NCBI RefSeq assembly: GCF_003049645.1
Contig: NZ_PYWK01000001.1
Coordinates: 682,001-746,000, forward strand
Reading direction: 5' to 3'
DNA from: Metasolibacillus fluoroglycofenilyticus
GTDB taxonomy: Bacteria; Bacillota; Bacilli; Bacillales_A; Planococcaceae
DNA length: 64,000 bases
Both the position numbers and the translations under genes were made by a program. The notes under the pieces are model-generated. The model was not told the origin of the DNA and ran no database searches. It worked only from the letters and a program-made list of their open reading frames with translations. Shown here piece by piece: positions 55,044-64,000 of this stretch. Positions within the stretch are counted from its first letter, which is position 1. Every line of letters begins with the position of its first letter.

Positions 55044-56039
55044 ATGCTTAGACGTAGGACGGTAAGTTTTCTTGTGATGCTATCGTGCTTATTACTCCTA
55101 ACAATGGGTGCTTGTAAGGAGGAGGAGCTAAAGGAAGTTCGGGTTGGGGAGGTGACACGCTCTATTTTTTATGCACCACTTTATGTAGCTATTGAGGAAG
55201 GGTTTTTTGAGGACGAAGGCTTGAAAATTGATTTAAGGACGATTGCAGGCGGCGATAAGACGATGACAGCATTATTATCAGATGGTATTGATGTAGCACT
55301 TGTAGGCTCGGAAACTTCAATTTATGTGAATGCACAAGAAGCAAATGATGCCATTATTAATTTTGCTCAATTGACACAAACGGATGGCACATTTTTAGTA
55401 GCGAGAGAGAAGATTGACGATTTTTCGTGGGAAATGTTGAAAGGCTCTGTTTTTCTTGGGCAACGTAAAGGTGGAATGCCTCAAATGGCTGGGGAATATG
55501 TGCTCAGAAAGCATGACATTGACCCACATAATGATTTAGAGCTCATTCAAAACATTGATTTTGCGAATGTTGCGACAGCCTTCGCTTCAGGCACAGGCGA
55601 TTTTGTACAATTGTTTGAGCCAACTGCTAGCTTATTTGAGCTGGAAGGTGTTGGGTATATCGTCGCTTCTTTTGGTGCACAATCAGGGCATTTGCCATAC
55701 ACTACTTTCATGTCAAAGAAAAGTTATCTAGAGAAGCAAGCAGCCACTGCGGAAAGCTTTACACGCGCCATTCAAAAAGCGCAAAATTGGGTGTATGCGA
55801 ACAGCGCAGAAGATGTTGCCAAATCCATTGCCCCTTATTTTGAAAATACTGAGATCACATTAATTGCTACGGTTGTAGAACGTTATCGTTCACAGGAATC
55901 ATATGCTAAAAACCCTATTTTAGATGAGGCAGAATGGAAGCTGCTGCAAGATGTTATGGAGCAGGCAGGCGAGCTACCACGAAGGATGGATTACAATGAG
56001 TTGGTCGATAATTCATTTGCTGAGAAAGCAATGAATTAA
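55044..56039 (+). CDS. NMT1/SsuA-type ABC substrate-binding lipoprotein
   Basis: About 331 residues. The signal peptide ends LLLTMGAC with a probable lipidated Cys (the -3 residue Met is unusual). The mature part reads SIFYAPLYVAIEEGFFEDEGLKIDL and GGDKTMTALLSDGIDVALVGSET, typical of binding proteins for sulfonates, thiamine precursors or nitrate-like substrates. The start is ATG 55044 after GGGGAGG. First gene of a three-gene importer. Confidence 0.88.
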   Translation: MLRRRTVSFLVMLSCLLLLTMGACKEEELKEVRVGEVTRSIFYAPLYVAIEEGFFEDEGLKIDLRTIAGGDKTMTALLSDGIDVALVGSETSIYVNAQEANDAIINFAQLTQTDGTFLVAREKIDDFSWEMLKGSVFLGQRKGGMPQMAGEYVLRKHDIDPHNDLELIQNIDFANVATAFASGTGDFVQLFEPTASLFELEGVGYIVASFGAQSGHLPYTTFMSKKSYLEKQAATAESFTRAIQKAQNWVYANSAEDVAKSIAPYFENTEITLIATVVERYRSQESYAKNPILDEAEWKLLQDVMEQAGELPRRMDYNELVDNSFAEKAMN

Positions 56040-56040
56040 T

Positions 56041-56811
56041 ATGGCGATACTAACAGTTAATCATATACATCATACGTATTTTTCCAAAGAGGTAGCAACG
56101 GAGGCATTGCATAATGTTCATTTCTCTGTTGCGCCGGGTGAATTTGTTTCCATTTTAGGTGCTAGCGGCTGCGGAAAATCTACGTTACTTTCAATTATTG
56201 CAGGCTTGCTTGAACCAACGGCAGGCGATGTTACATTTGCGGTCGATGACCAAAATACATCCATTGGCTATATGCTACAGCAAGACTATTTATTTCCGTG
56301 GAAAACAATCGAGGAAAATGTCGTGCTTGGTTTGAAATTATTAAAGTGTGATGAAATGCAGGCTAAAAATATGGCGCATCAATTATTGCAGGCTGTAGGT
56401 TTGCCAAATATCGAAAAGAAATTTCCAAGACAGCTATCGGGAGGCATGCGACAACGGGTCGCTTTAGCACGAACATTAGCAGTGGACCCTAAAATATTAT
56501 TGCTGGATGAACCTTTTTCAGCGCTCGATTATAAATCGAAATTAAAGCTGGAGGATTTAGTTTGTGCGATGTTAAAAAGCTATGAAAAGACAGCTATTTT
56601 AGTGACACATGATATTGGCGAAGCCATCGCCATGAGTGACCGAATCATTTTAATGAGTGCCAAGCCGGGGACGATTCATAAGATTTTCGATGTGCCACTA
56701 GAATTAGCAGCTTTAACACCATTTGAGGCTCGCACACATTCGAGCTATGGCGGGTTTTTTCAAAGCATTTGGAAGGAGCTTGAAAGCCTTGAACATTCAA
56801 CTTCTCCATGA
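56041..56811 (+). CDS. SsuB/TauB-type ABC importer ATPase
   Basis: A 256-residue ATPase: Walker [10 protein letters not shown]-loop LQQDYLFPW, signature [13 protein letters not shown], Walker B ILLLDEP, switch VTHDIGEA. It starts one base after the binding-protein stop and overlaps the permease start by 23 bases. It drives import through the next gene's product. Confidence 0.93.
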   Translation: MAILTVNHIHHTYFSKEVATEALHNVHFSVAPGEFVSILGASGCGKSTLLSIIAGLLEPTAGDVTFAVDDQNTSIGYMLQQDYLFPWKTIEENVVLGLKLLKCDEMQAKNMAHQLLQAVGLPNIEKKFPRQLSGGMRQRVALARTLAVDPKILLLDEPFSALDYKSKLKLEDLVCAMLKSYEKTAILVTHDIGEAIAMSDRIILMSAKPGTIHKIFDVPLELAALTPFEARTHSSYGGFFQSIWKELESLEHSTSP

Positions 56812-57592
56812 GCAGTATAGAGCATTGTTAAGAAAAGAAAAGCGACTCGTTCGGTGCTTTCAATTATTGATTATCATTGGCTTTATTGGACTATGGGAGA
56901 TGGCCTCACAAATGCGCTGGATTGACCCGCTTATTTTTAGCGCTCCTTCAAAAGTGTGGCATCTGTTTATTGAGAAATGGTCTGATGGAACGCTAATGTC
57001 CCATGTTAATATTACATTATTTGAAACGGTACTTGGCTTTATTATAGGTACATTACTCGGTACAATCATCGCAGCTATTTTATGGTGGTCTCCGTTTTTC
57101 TCAAAAGTAGCAGACCCTTATCTCGTTGTGCTAAATGCCATGCCGAAAGTAGCGCTAGGTCCTATTTTAATTGTAGCAATGGGGCCAGGCATGCCCTCTA
57201 TTATTACAATGGGTGCGATTATTTCCGTTATTATTTCCACGATTGTCATTTATACAGCTTTTACTGAAGTGGATGCTAATTATGTGAAGGTGCTACAAAC
57301 ATTTAACGCAAATCGCGCGCAAATTTTTAAAGAGGCAATATTGCCAGCGTCATTTCCTACCATTATTTCGACATTGAAAGTGAATGTTGGATTATCATGG
57401 GTTGGCGTAATTGTTGGGGAGTTCCTTGTATCAGCCAAAGGGTTAGGCTATTTGATTATTTACGGCTTCCAAGTATTTAATTTTAATCTTGTTTTTTTAG
57501 CCCTAATGATTATTGCTGTATTTGCAACGATTATGTATCAGCTTGTTGAGTTGATGGAAAGAAAGCTTGTGAAAAAGGGGGAGACGGGGTAG
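56789..57592 (+). CDS. SsuC/TauC-type ABC importer permease
   Basis: About 267 residues, six helices, with permease loop [25 protein letters not shown] chose TTG 56789, ten bases after AAGGAG and inside the ATPase gene; the longer frame starting at 56723 lacks a site. Together with the two preceding genes it forms a complete importer of unknown substrate. Confidence 0.88.
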   Translation: MNIQLLHEQYRALLRKEKRLVRCFQLLIIIGFIGLWEMASQMRWIDPLIFSAPSKVWHLFIEKWSDGTLMSHVNITLFETVLGFIIGTLLGTIIAAILWWSPFFSKVADPYLVVLNAMPKVALGPILIVAMGPGMPSIITMGAIISVIISTIVIYTAFTEVDANYVKVLQTFNANRAQIFKEAILPASFPTIISTLKVNVGLSWVGVIVGEFLVSAKGLGYLIIYGFQVFNFNLVFLALMIIAVFATIMYQLVELMERKLVKKGETG

Positions 57593-57629
57593 CTATCAGG
57601 TCATTTGACGATTATTCCCTATATAGAGT

Positions 57630-57672
57630 GAGGCTGTCTAGCAAGTGGATTTGTGAGACAGCCTCGTTTTTG
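57630..57672 (+). terminator. Terminator of the ABC importer operon
   Basis: GAGGCTGTCT (57630-57639) and AGACAGCCTC (57656-57665) form a perfect ten-base-pair stem followed by GTTTTTG. Confidence 0.88.
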
Positions 57673-57679
57673 ATTTTAA

Positions 57680-57883
57680 TTAAAATTCCTCATCAAATTT
57701 TGAAGATGTGCGGAAAAATCGGAATTTTCCTGTAGCGAGCCTTTTTTCTGTATTGTTGGCAATGCGTGTATAGCAAGGATCGCACATATACGTATGGATT
57801 GGTCGATTGCGCAGCTTCTTAGCGAGGGGTAAATCGTCCTCAAGCTGCTGTACTGTATCACAAATGACACATTTAACACGCAT
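57680..57883 (-). CDS. ylaI: DUF2197 zinc-ribbon protein YlaI
   Basis: A 67-residue protein with CVIC at residues 5-8 and CDPC near 34-37, together a four-cysteine zinc site, and RPIHTYMCDPCY as in YlaI. GAGGA lies before the ATG. It follows the YlaL-like gene on the minus strand with 14 bases between. Function unknown. Confidence 0.85.
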   Translation of the reverse strand: MRVKCVICDTVQQLEDDLPLAKKLRNRPIHTYMCDPCYTRIANNTEKRLATGKFRFFRTSSKFDEEF

Positions 57884-57897
57884 AACTAATTTTCCTC

Positions 57898-58401
57898 CTA
57901 TTGAACACGAATAGCATCTACATGTGTAATTGGGTTATCAACGTTTGAGCCATCAGCGAATAAAATGTGGACTGGTCCGTCTTCTGTTAACGGTTTGCCA
58001 TCTTGACTGTATTTAAAAATGAGTGTTTTTGCTTCCTCGATTGAAAAAGTGTGTTCTTCCCCATTGCGGCATTCAAAAACAACTTCTGTCGCCTCTTCTT
58101 TTATGCCAGCGTTGTTTAAAAAAGGTTTAATCTCGATGCCGAATGTCCCCGTTATCATGCCTTTACGGTCGAATTTTCTTTCCGTTTTTAACGTAGGAGG
58201 GAATACAGCTCCTTCCATAATTTCACGCGACCAATGTGCACCAACCTCACGTAAATATTTTTCTTCATCTTCCACTGCAGGCCTTTCATCAAAGTATGTT
58301 TTTAAATCAAGCTTGCGGTCATCAAAAATCCAAACAGTTGGATCTAGCGTTAAGTTATATGTAACAGCACCTTTAATCGGAATTATTTCTTGCATCTTCA
58401 T
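57898..58401 (-). CDS. YlaL-like conserved hypothetical protein
   Basis: A 167-residue soluble protein with a VWIFDDRKLDLKTYFDE segment and beta-rich C-terminal half, consistent with YlaL of Bacillus from memory and from its place between ylaI and ylaN. AAGGAGG is five bases from the ATG. No catalytic motif visible. Confidence 0.7.
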   Translation of the reverse strand: MKMQEIIPIKGAVTYNLTLDPTVWIFDDRKLDLKTYFDERPAVEDEEKYLREVGAHWSREIMEGAVFPPTLKTERKFDRKGMITGTFGIEIKPFLNNAGIKEEATEVVFECRNGEEHTFSIEEAKTLIFKYSQDGKPLTEDGPVHILFADGSNVDNPITHVDAIRVQ

Positions 58402-58580
58402 GAAATCCTCCTTCTTACTTACATCAAACTATAGTATACCGTTTTTCTAGCTTAATAATCAATTCGTGATGAGAAGAAAATAGAAAATCAGAAAATAATT
58501 ATTTTCCACAATTTTTGCTAGTTTAATAGACCTTTTTCATAACAATGTATGACAAAAGAGTAGATTGCTTATATAGATAC

Positions 58581-58609
58581 TTGCATTTTTACTCACTAAA
58601 AGATAAAAT
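58581..58609 (+). promoter_or_regulatory. ylaN promoter
   Basis: TTGCAT, a 17-base spacer, and TAAAAT, about 47 bases before the ylaN ATG. The 254-base gap upstream of ylaN shows nothing else. Confidence 0.5.
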
Positions 58610-58655
58610 TTATTAATATACAATCCAAGAAATATCAGATAATGGGGGCGTCCTC

Positions 58656-58937
58656 ATGGATACTAAAGCACAATCTTCTTTTCAGGAAAAGGCATTAACA
58701 TTATTACAGGCGGATGCAGAGAAAATTGCACGCTTAATTAAAGTGCAGATGGACCACTTAACAATGCCACAGTGTCCTTTATATGAAGAAGTATTAGATA
58801 CACAAATGTTTGGCTTATCACGTGAAATTGATTTCGCTGTGAAACTCGGCTTAATTGAGCGTGATAGAGGAAAAGAAATTCTTGATTCATTAGAAAAAGA
58901 ATTATCTCTTCTACATGATGCGTATACAGAAAAATAA
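58656..58937 (+). CDS. ylaN: UPF0358 family protein YlaN
   Basis: A 93-residue helical protein with the YlaN pattern [46 protein letters not shown]. YlaN is conserved in Bacillales and linked to iron homeostasis (association with Fur, from memory). It lies directly before ftsW as in Bacillus, with its own terminator between. Confidence 0.92.
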   Translation: MDTKAQSSFQEKALTLLQADAEKIARLIKVQMDHLTMPQCPLYEEVLDTQMFGLSREIDFAVKLGLIERDRGKEILDSLEKELSLLHDAYTEK

Positions 58938-58938
58938 A

Positions 58939-58976
58939 AAAACTCAAACGCTTTACGCGCTTTGAGTTTTTTTTCT
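58939..58976 (+). terminator. Terminator between ylaN and ftsW
   Basis: AAAACTCAAA and TTTGAGTTTT with loop CGCTTTACGCGC, followed by TTTT. It ends 18 bases before the ftsW ATG, so ftsW may depend partly on readthrough. Confidence 0.85.
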
Positions 58977-58993
58977 AAACGAGGTTTTTTGAA

Positions 58994-60166
58994 ATGAAAA
59001 AATATTTAGTTACTTATTTTCGCAATTTTGACTATCCATTGTTTTTTACATATCTATTCTTGTGCTTATTCGGGCTTGTTATGATTTACAGTTCGAGCAT
59101 GATGGTAGCTATTACGGAAGAGAGACCTCCAGATTATTATTATTTGAAGCAGCTAACCAATTTAAAAATCGCAGCGCTAGCATTTTTAGCTGGGGCACTT
59201 TTTCCTTACAAGCATTACAGTAATAAAAGCATTCTTTTTATACTGATGAGTGTGATGGCGATTTTGCTCCTTTGGGTTAATGTTAAGGGAATTGAAGCAG
59301 GTGGCTCTAAAAGTTGGATTTCTTTATTTGGCGCCATGAACTTCCAACCTTCTGAATATGCAAAGCTATTCGTTATATTATACTTTGCAGGCTCACTTTA
59401 TAAAAAAGGACTGCGGGAAAACTCCATTCAAAATGTGCAACCGAATGATATCATTTACCCAATTTCTATTTGGTTAATCATTTTATTTAGTGTCGGTATG
59501 GAAACCGATTTAGGGGCGATTATGATTATTGGGGTAATTGCCATGTCTGTCCTTATGTTTAGCGGTATAAAGGGGAAAACATTAGGGAAGTTTGCGACTG
59601 TTTTAGGGGTTTTTGGCACGGTTATTATAGGGGCTGTTTTTTTAATTAAAGATGATATTATTAACGAAAGTCGTATGGGGCGACTTTTAGTTTTAAAAAA
59701 CCCATTTGAATATGCTAATGGTTCTGGCTATCAAATTGTTAATGGCTATTTGGCAATCGGTGGGGGGGGGCTTGAAGGTCGAGGGCTTGGGCAATCGATT
59801 CAAAAGCTCGGTTATTTGCCACACCCAGAAACGGATTTTATTATGGCTATTATAGCTGAGGAGCTCGGTGTGCTCGGTGTAGGAATTGTTATTGTTGGAC
59901 TTGCCTTTATTGTATTACGAGGCTTATATATTGCTATGACGACAAAAGACCCGTTAGCGCGAATGATTGCTGGTGGGATTGCTGTATGGATTGGCTTCCA
60001 AGCGTTTTTAAATTTGTCAGGTTTATCAGGGATTTTCCCTTTAACCGGTGTTACGTTGCCATTTATTAGTTATGGTGGTACGTCAATACTGTTACTATCG
60101 TTAGCGATGGGAATATTAATTAATATTTCTATGTACTATAAATTTGATAAGCGTAAGCAATCATAG
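58994..60166 (+). CDS. ftsW: Peptidoglycan glycosyltransferase FtsW
   Basis: A 390-residue SEDS protein with about ten helices that polymerises lipid II at the division septum. Signatures MNFQPSEYAKLFVILYFA, the catalytic-loop Asp in ETDLGAIM, ETDFIMAIIAEELG and LPFISYGGTS are present. A run of nine Gs (59762-59770) encodes part of AIGGGGLEGRGLGQS; the frame is intact. It is followed 15 bases later by pycA. Confidence 0.96.
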   Translation: MKKYLVTYFRNFDYPLFFTYLFLCLFGLVMIYSSSMMVAITEERPPDYYYLKQLTNLKIAALAFLAGALFPYKHYSNKSILFILMSVMAILLLWVNVKGIEAGGSKSWISLFGAMNFQPSEYAKLFVILYFAGSLYKKGLRENSIQNVQPNDIIYPISIWLIILFSVGMETDLGAIMIIGVIAMSVLMFSGIKGKTLGKFATVLGVFGTVIIGAVFLIKDDIINESRMGRLLVLKNPFEYANGSGYQIVNGYLAIGGGGLEGRGLGQSIQKLGYLPHPETDFIMAIIAEELGVLGVGIVIVGLAFIVLRGLYIAMTTKDPLARMIAGGIAVWIGFQAFLNLSGLSGIFPLTGVTLPFISYGGTSILLLSLAMGILINISMYYKFDKRKQS

Positions 60167-60181
60167 GAGGGATTTTGAGGA

Positions 60182-63100
60182 ATGAAGAAAATTAGCAAGA
60201 TATTAGTAGCAAACAGAGGGGAAATCGCTATTCGAATTTTCAGGGCGTGTAATGAGCTAGGTATTAAAACCGTTGCGATTTATTCACGCGAGGATAGCGG
60301 CGCTTATCATCGCTACAAAGCAGATGAAGCTTATTTAGTAGGGGCTGGCAAAAAGCCAATTGATGCCTATTTAGACATAGAAAGTATACTCTCAATTGCA
60401 AAAGATGCACAAGTGGATGCGATTCACCCCGGCTACGGTTTTTTATCAGAAAATGTTGATTTTGCTAGACGCTGTGAGGAAGAGGGGATTCAATTTATTG
60501 GACCAACTTCTGCACATTTAGATATGTTTGGCGATAAAGTAAAAGCGCGTGAGCAAGCCATTCAAGCAGATATTCCTGTTATCCCAGGGACAGATGGACC
60601 TGTAGCTGATTTAGGCGAGGTAGAAGCATTTGCTGAAAAATATGGCTACCCAATTATGATTAAAGCAGCTTTAGGCGGTGGAGGACGCGGGATGCGCATG
60701 GTGCAAACAAAGGATGAGCTTGCATCGGCATATGAACGAGCCAAGTCAGAGGCGAAAGCAGCCTTTGGGTCGGATGAAGTATATGTAGAAAAATGCATTG
60801 TTAAGCCGAAGCATATTGAAGTGCAAATTTTAGGGGATATGACAGGCGAAATTGTCCATCTATATGAGCGTGATTGCTCAATCCAACGCCGTCACCAAAA
60901 AGTTGTGGAAATTGCGCCGTCAAATTCCATTTCGGCAGATTTACGTCAACGTATTTGTGATGCAGCAGTGAAATTAATGCGCAATGTTAACTATATTAAT
61001 GCTGGTACGGTGGAATTTTTAGTAGCAGGCGATGATTTTTATTTCATCGAAGTGAATCCACGTATTCAAGTAGAACATACAATTACTGAGATGATTACAG
61101 GAATTGATATTGTTCATGCGCAAATTAAAGTCGCTGAAGGGCATGCACTACACTCTGAACTAATTGGTATCCCAGCGCAGGACAAAATTCCATTATTCGG
61201 TTATGCGATTCAATCACGCGTAACGACGGAAGACCCAACAAATGATTTCATGCCAGATACAGGAAAGCTAATGGTTTATCGCTCAAGCGGCGGCTTTGGT
61301 GTACGCTTAGATGCAGGGAACGGCTTCCAAGGGGCTGTTGTTACACCTTATTATGATTCATTGCTTGTTAAAATTTCAACATGGGGTATGACATTTGCTC
61401 AGGCAGCAGCTAAAATGGATCGAAACTTACGTGAATTCCGTATTCGTGGAGTAAAAACAAATATTCCATTTTTAGAAAATGTTGTTGTGCATGAGAAATT
61501 TTTAAATGGACAATTTGATACAAGCTTCATTGACACAACACCAGAGTTATTCGAATTCCCAGAAAGAAAAGACCGAGGGACAAAGCTTTTGAACTACATT
61601 GGAAACGTAACATTGAATGGTTTTCCAGGGGTGGAAAAGCGAACAAAGCCTATTTTTGTTCAGCCAAATAAGCCGAAAATTGATTTATTAACACCGCCGC
61701 CTGCTGGCACAAAGCAAATTTTAGATGAGCGTGGTGCAGATGGTTTAGTTGAATGGATTAAAGCGCAAAATGATGTACTTTTGACGGATACAACGTTTAG
61801 AGATGCGCACCAATCGCTTTTAGCGACACGCATGCGTTCACAGGATATGTTCCAAATCGCAGACCATACGGCGCGTATGATGCATAACTTCTTCTCGCTT
61901 GAAATGTGGGGGGGAGCAACATTTGACGTTGCTTATCGCTTCTTAAAGGAAGACCCTTGGGCACGTTTAGAAAAGCTGCGCCAGCAAATGCCAAATGTGC
62001 TGTTCCAAATGTTACTGCGCGGAGCAAATGCTGTTGGCTATACGAACTATCCAGATAATTTAATTCGCGAGTTTATCCAAGAATCGGCTGCGTCTGGTAT
62101 CGATGTGTTCCGTATTTTCGATAGCTTGAACTGGATTAAAGGTATGGAGGTCGCGATTGATGAAGTGCGTACTAGCGGGAAAATCGCAGAGGCAGCTATT
62201 TGCTATACAGGCGATATTTTAGATGATGCTCGTGCAAAATATACGGTACAGTATTATAAAGATATGGCACGTGAACTAGAGGCAGCAGGTGCACATATTT
62301 TGGCGATTAAAGATATGGCAGGCTTATTGAAGCCTGAAGCAGCATATCGCCTAATTGCAGAGCTAAAGGATGCAACAAGCTTACCAATTCACTTGCATTC
62401 ACATGATACGAGCGGTAATGGCATTTACTTGTATGCAAAGGCGATTGAAGCAGGTGTAGATATTGTCGATACGGCTTTAGGTTCAATGGCTGGTTTAACA
62501 TCACAACCAAGCGCTAACTCGCTGTACTATGCGACGAAGGGTGCTAGTCGCGAAATCCGCGCCGACATCGAGTCATTAGAGCAATTAAACTATTACTGGG
62601 AAGATGTACGCAAATATTACAAAGATTTTGAGAGTGGTATGAACAGCCCACATTCAGAAATTTATGTACATGAAATGCCAGGTGGACAATATAGTAATTT
62701 ACAGCAGCAAGCAAAGGCGGTTGGGCTAGGAGACCGCTGGGATGAAGTGAAAAAAATGTACTCTCAAGTAAACTTTATGTTTGGTGATATTGTTAAAGTA
62801 ACGCCATCGTCAAAAGTTGTTGGGGATATGGCATTATTCATGGTACAAAATGATTTAACTGAAGATAATATTTTGGAGCGGGGTCAAGGTATTGATTTCC
62901 CAGATTCTGTTATCGAGTTTTTCCAAGGCTATTTAGGTCAACCGCATGGTGGCTTCCCGCAGGACTTACAGCGCGTTGTGTTAAAGGAGCGAGAGGCGAT
63001 TACTGTGCGTCCTGGTGAGCTATTGGCACCAGTTGATTTTGAACAGCTAACAGCAGAATTGACAGAGAAAATCGGACGCGCTGTCACGAAAAAAGACGTG

Positions 63101-63616
63101 CTAGCATATGCGTTATATCCAAAAGTATTTGAAGAATATGCGAATATTTATGCACAATTTGGTGACACATCCGTGTTAGATACGCCAACCTTCTTATACG
63201 GCTTAAAGCTAGGAGAAGAAATTGAAGTTGAAATCGAAAAAGGTAAAACATTAATCGTTAAGCTTGTGTCGATAGGAGAGCCACAGCATGACGGTACGCG
63301 CATCATTTACTTTGAGTTAAACGGTCAATCACGTGAGCTTGTCATTCAAGATTTAACAGTCGAAGTAGATGGCAGTGTGGCATTGAAGGCAGACCCATCC
63401 AATCCAAATCAAATCGCGGCAACGATGCCAGGCACAGTGCTGAAAGTAGTTGTGTCGAAAGGAAGCGCGGTTAAACGAGGCGACCACTTGTTAATTACAG
63501 AGGCGATGAAAATGGAGACGACGGTGCAAGCGCCGAAAGATGGTATTGTCAAAGAAATTTACGCTGCATCAGGTGATGCGATTTCAACAGGTGATTTATT
63601 AATTGAATTAGAATAA
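60182..63616 (+). CDS. pycA: Pyruvate carboxylase
   Basis: A 1144-residue biotin enzyme that carboxylates pyruvate to oxaloacetate. Biotin carboxylase domain (1-~455, GGGGRGMR ATP loop, EVNPRIQVEHT), carboxyltransferase (~530-805, TDTTFRDAHQSLLATRMR and the metal ligands in HLHSHDT), tetramerisation/allosteric region, and biotinyl domain at the C-terminus with EAMKMET. Full family length. In Bacillus it also follows ftsW. Confidence 0.97.
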   Translation: MKKISKILVANRGEIAIRIFRACNELGIKTVAIYSREDSGAYHRYKADEAYLVGAGKKPIDAYLDIESILSIAKDAQVDAIHPGYGFLSENVDFARRCEEEGIQFIGPTSAHLDMFGDKVKAREQAIQADIPVIPGTDGPVADLGEVEAFAEKYGYPIMIKAALGGGGRGMRMVQTKDELASAYERAKSEAKAAFGSDEVYVEKCIVKPKHIEVQILGDMTGEIVHLYERDCSIQRRHQKVVEIAPSNSISADLRQRICDAAVKLMRNVNYINAGTVEFLVAGDDFYFIEVNPRIQVEHTITEMITGIDIVHAQIKVAEGHALHSELIGIPAQDKIPLFGYAIQSRVTTEDPTNDFMPDTGKLMVYRSSGGFGVRLDAGNGFQGAVVTPYYDSLLVKISTWGMTFAQAAAKMDRNLREFRIRGVKTNIPFLENVVVHEKFLNGQFDTSFIDTTPELFEFPERKDRGTKLLNYIGNVTLNGFPGVEKRTKPIFVQPNKPKIDLLTPPPAGTKQILDERGADGLVEWIKAQNDVLLTDTTFRDAHQSLLATRMRSQDMFQIADHTARMMHNFFSLEMWGGATFDVAYRFLKEDPWARLEKLRQQMPNVLFQMLLRGANAVGYTNYPDNLIREFIQESAASGIDVFRIFDSLNWIKGMEVAIDEVRTSGKIAEAAICYTGDILDDARAKYTVQYYKDMARELEAAGAHILAIKDMAGLLKPEAAYRLIAELKDATSLPIHLHSHDTSGNGIYLYAKAIEAGVDIVDTALGSMAGLTSQPSANSLYYATKGASREIRADIESLEQLNYYWEDVRKYYKDFESGMNSPHSEIYVHEMPGGQYSNLQQQAKAVGLGDRWDEVKKMYSQVNFMFGDIVKVTPSSKVVGDMALFMVQNDLTEDNILERGQGIDFPDSVIEFFQGYLGQPHGGFPQDLQRVVLKEREAITVRPGELLAPVDFEQLTAELTEKIGRAVTKKDVLAYALYPKVFEEYANIYAQFGDTSVLDTPTFLYGLKLGEEIEVEIEKGKTLIVKLVSIGEPQHDGTRIIYFELNGQSRELVIQDLTVEVDGSVALKADPSNPNQIAATMPGTVLKVVVSKGSAVKRGDHLLITEAMKMETTVQAPKDGIVKEIYAASGDAISTGDLLIELE

Positions 63617-63621
63617 ATAAA

Positions 63622-63745
63622 GACGTCCCGAAAGCCATACAGTTGCCGGCTTTTGGGACGCTTTTGATGTTTGGGTAAAATGGAGTTGATTTCCTTTGAA
63701 AGTGTTATGAACACTGGCTTTAACGGTGTTTACCAAAGCTCTTTC
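63622..63745 (+). repeat. Hairpin-plus-tail repeat R1, copy 5, pycA terminator
   Basis: CGTCCCGAAAGCC pairs with GGCTTTTGGGACG around ATACAGTTGCC, then CTTTTG, then the tail (ATGGAGTTGATTTCCTTTG and ATGAACACTGGCTTTAACGG). It is the best-preserved full copy. Confidence 0.8.
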
Positions 63746-63799
63746 TTAATCATGTTGCTGAACCAAAGTGGTTTTTCGAGCAAGGGGGTAGAAAGGACT

Positions 63800-63876
63800 A
63801 ATTCGCTCGTAAGATGGCTAAATTCGCTCATAAAGCGGTTGGAATCGCTCGTAAACCACTCGAATTCGCTCATAAA
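63800..63876. repeat. 21-base-period TTCGCTCATAA array, copy A3
   Basis: Four cores with CGCTC at 63804, 63825, 63846 and 63867, exactly 21 bases apart; two read CGCTCGTAA. The spacing bases differ. An open frame through it gives seven-residue repeats (NSLVRWL, NSLIKRL, ESLVNHS, NSLINLK), which follows from the period. Confidence 0.9.
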
Positions 63877-63916
63877 CTTGAAAAAAGAGCTGTCGCTAAA
63901 CCCGATTTCAAATAAA

Positions 63917-63944
63917 GCGTCGAGAAAGCTAGCTTTCTCGACGC
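63917..63944. repeat. 28-base perfect palindrome
   Basis: GCGTCGAGAAAGCT is followed immediately by its exact reverse complement with no loop. No T-run follows. The stretch 63617-64000 holds only this, the R1 and 21-base repeats, and a short sequence shared with 46.9 kb. Confidence 0.85.
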
Positions 63945-64000
63945 CTCAAATCAATTTGTTTTTTGGTTAAAATTGCTGCGTAATACAAGTAAAATCATAT

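Noticed and set aside
63671..63970. 99-codon frame with heptad NSL repeats
   Set aside because: It is formed by the R1 tail and the 21-base array; the period of seven codons explains the repeats, and the other arrays contain stops in the same frame.

Overview
The window is low-GC chromosomal DNA of a Bacillales bacterium, most likely Planococcaceae of the Lysinibacillus/Solibacillus type. This rests on protein character, AGGAGG ribosome sites, and gene order matching the Bacillus ktrC-rnjA-rpoY-ykrA-def-pdhABCD-yktA-yktB-suhB-ylaF-typA-ylaH-ylaI-ylaL-ylaN-ftsW-pycA backbone. It is not phage or plasmid. I saw no rRNA, tRNA or CRISPR array.

Layout. 1-10.1 kb: an eight-gene, tightly overlapping operon (ABC exporter, coiled-coil membrane protein with a Gly-Gln tract, MoxR ATPase, DUF58, two VWA membrane proteins). 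10.3-12.6 kb: two hypothetical genes and an MFS exporter on the minus strand. 12.7-16.6 kb: a large secreted Ig-repeat protein with three SLH domains. 16.6-21 kb: potABCD with its XRE-cupin regulator (minus). 21.3-25 kb: thioredoxin-like protein, ktrC, a small protein, rnjA and rpoY. 25.4-33.5 kb: a 23-codon cationic peptide unit, ykrA, an OmpR-type response regulator, a 1705-residue pseudokinase/AAA/GAF histidine kinase, and def. 34-38.9 kb: pdhABCD. 39-48.5 kb: accessory genes (MFS/MarR, two SDRs, lrgAB-like pair, nitronate monooxygenase, acetyltransferase, TetR, SLC13 transporter). 48.9-63.6 kb: the yktB-to-pycA backbone, interrupted by an SsuABC/NMT1-type importer and a DUF3231 gene.

Main discovery candidate: the promoters of the giant sensor kinase (minus strand, 32.67 kb) and of the SLH surface protein (12.72 kb) carry the same 18-base direct repeat, TTTAACCTAATTTTAACC, exactly 9 bases before the -10 hexamer (TATAAT and TATAGT). 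An 11-base-period repeat in that position is the usual architecture for OmpR/PhoB-class activators, and such a regulator is encoded next to the kinase. I infer a three-part signalling system (sensor, regulator, surface protein) inserted between ykrA and def.

The intergenic DNA is unusually rich in repeats. There are two kinds of array with a strict 21-base period (cores TTCGCTCATAA and CCAATAGA), a roughly 130-base hairpin-plus-tail family that often doubles as a terminator, a degraded family ending in GAGGCGTAATTGA, and folded segments resembling IS200/IS605 right ends without any transposase gene. All comparisons with known families are from memory; no database search was possible.
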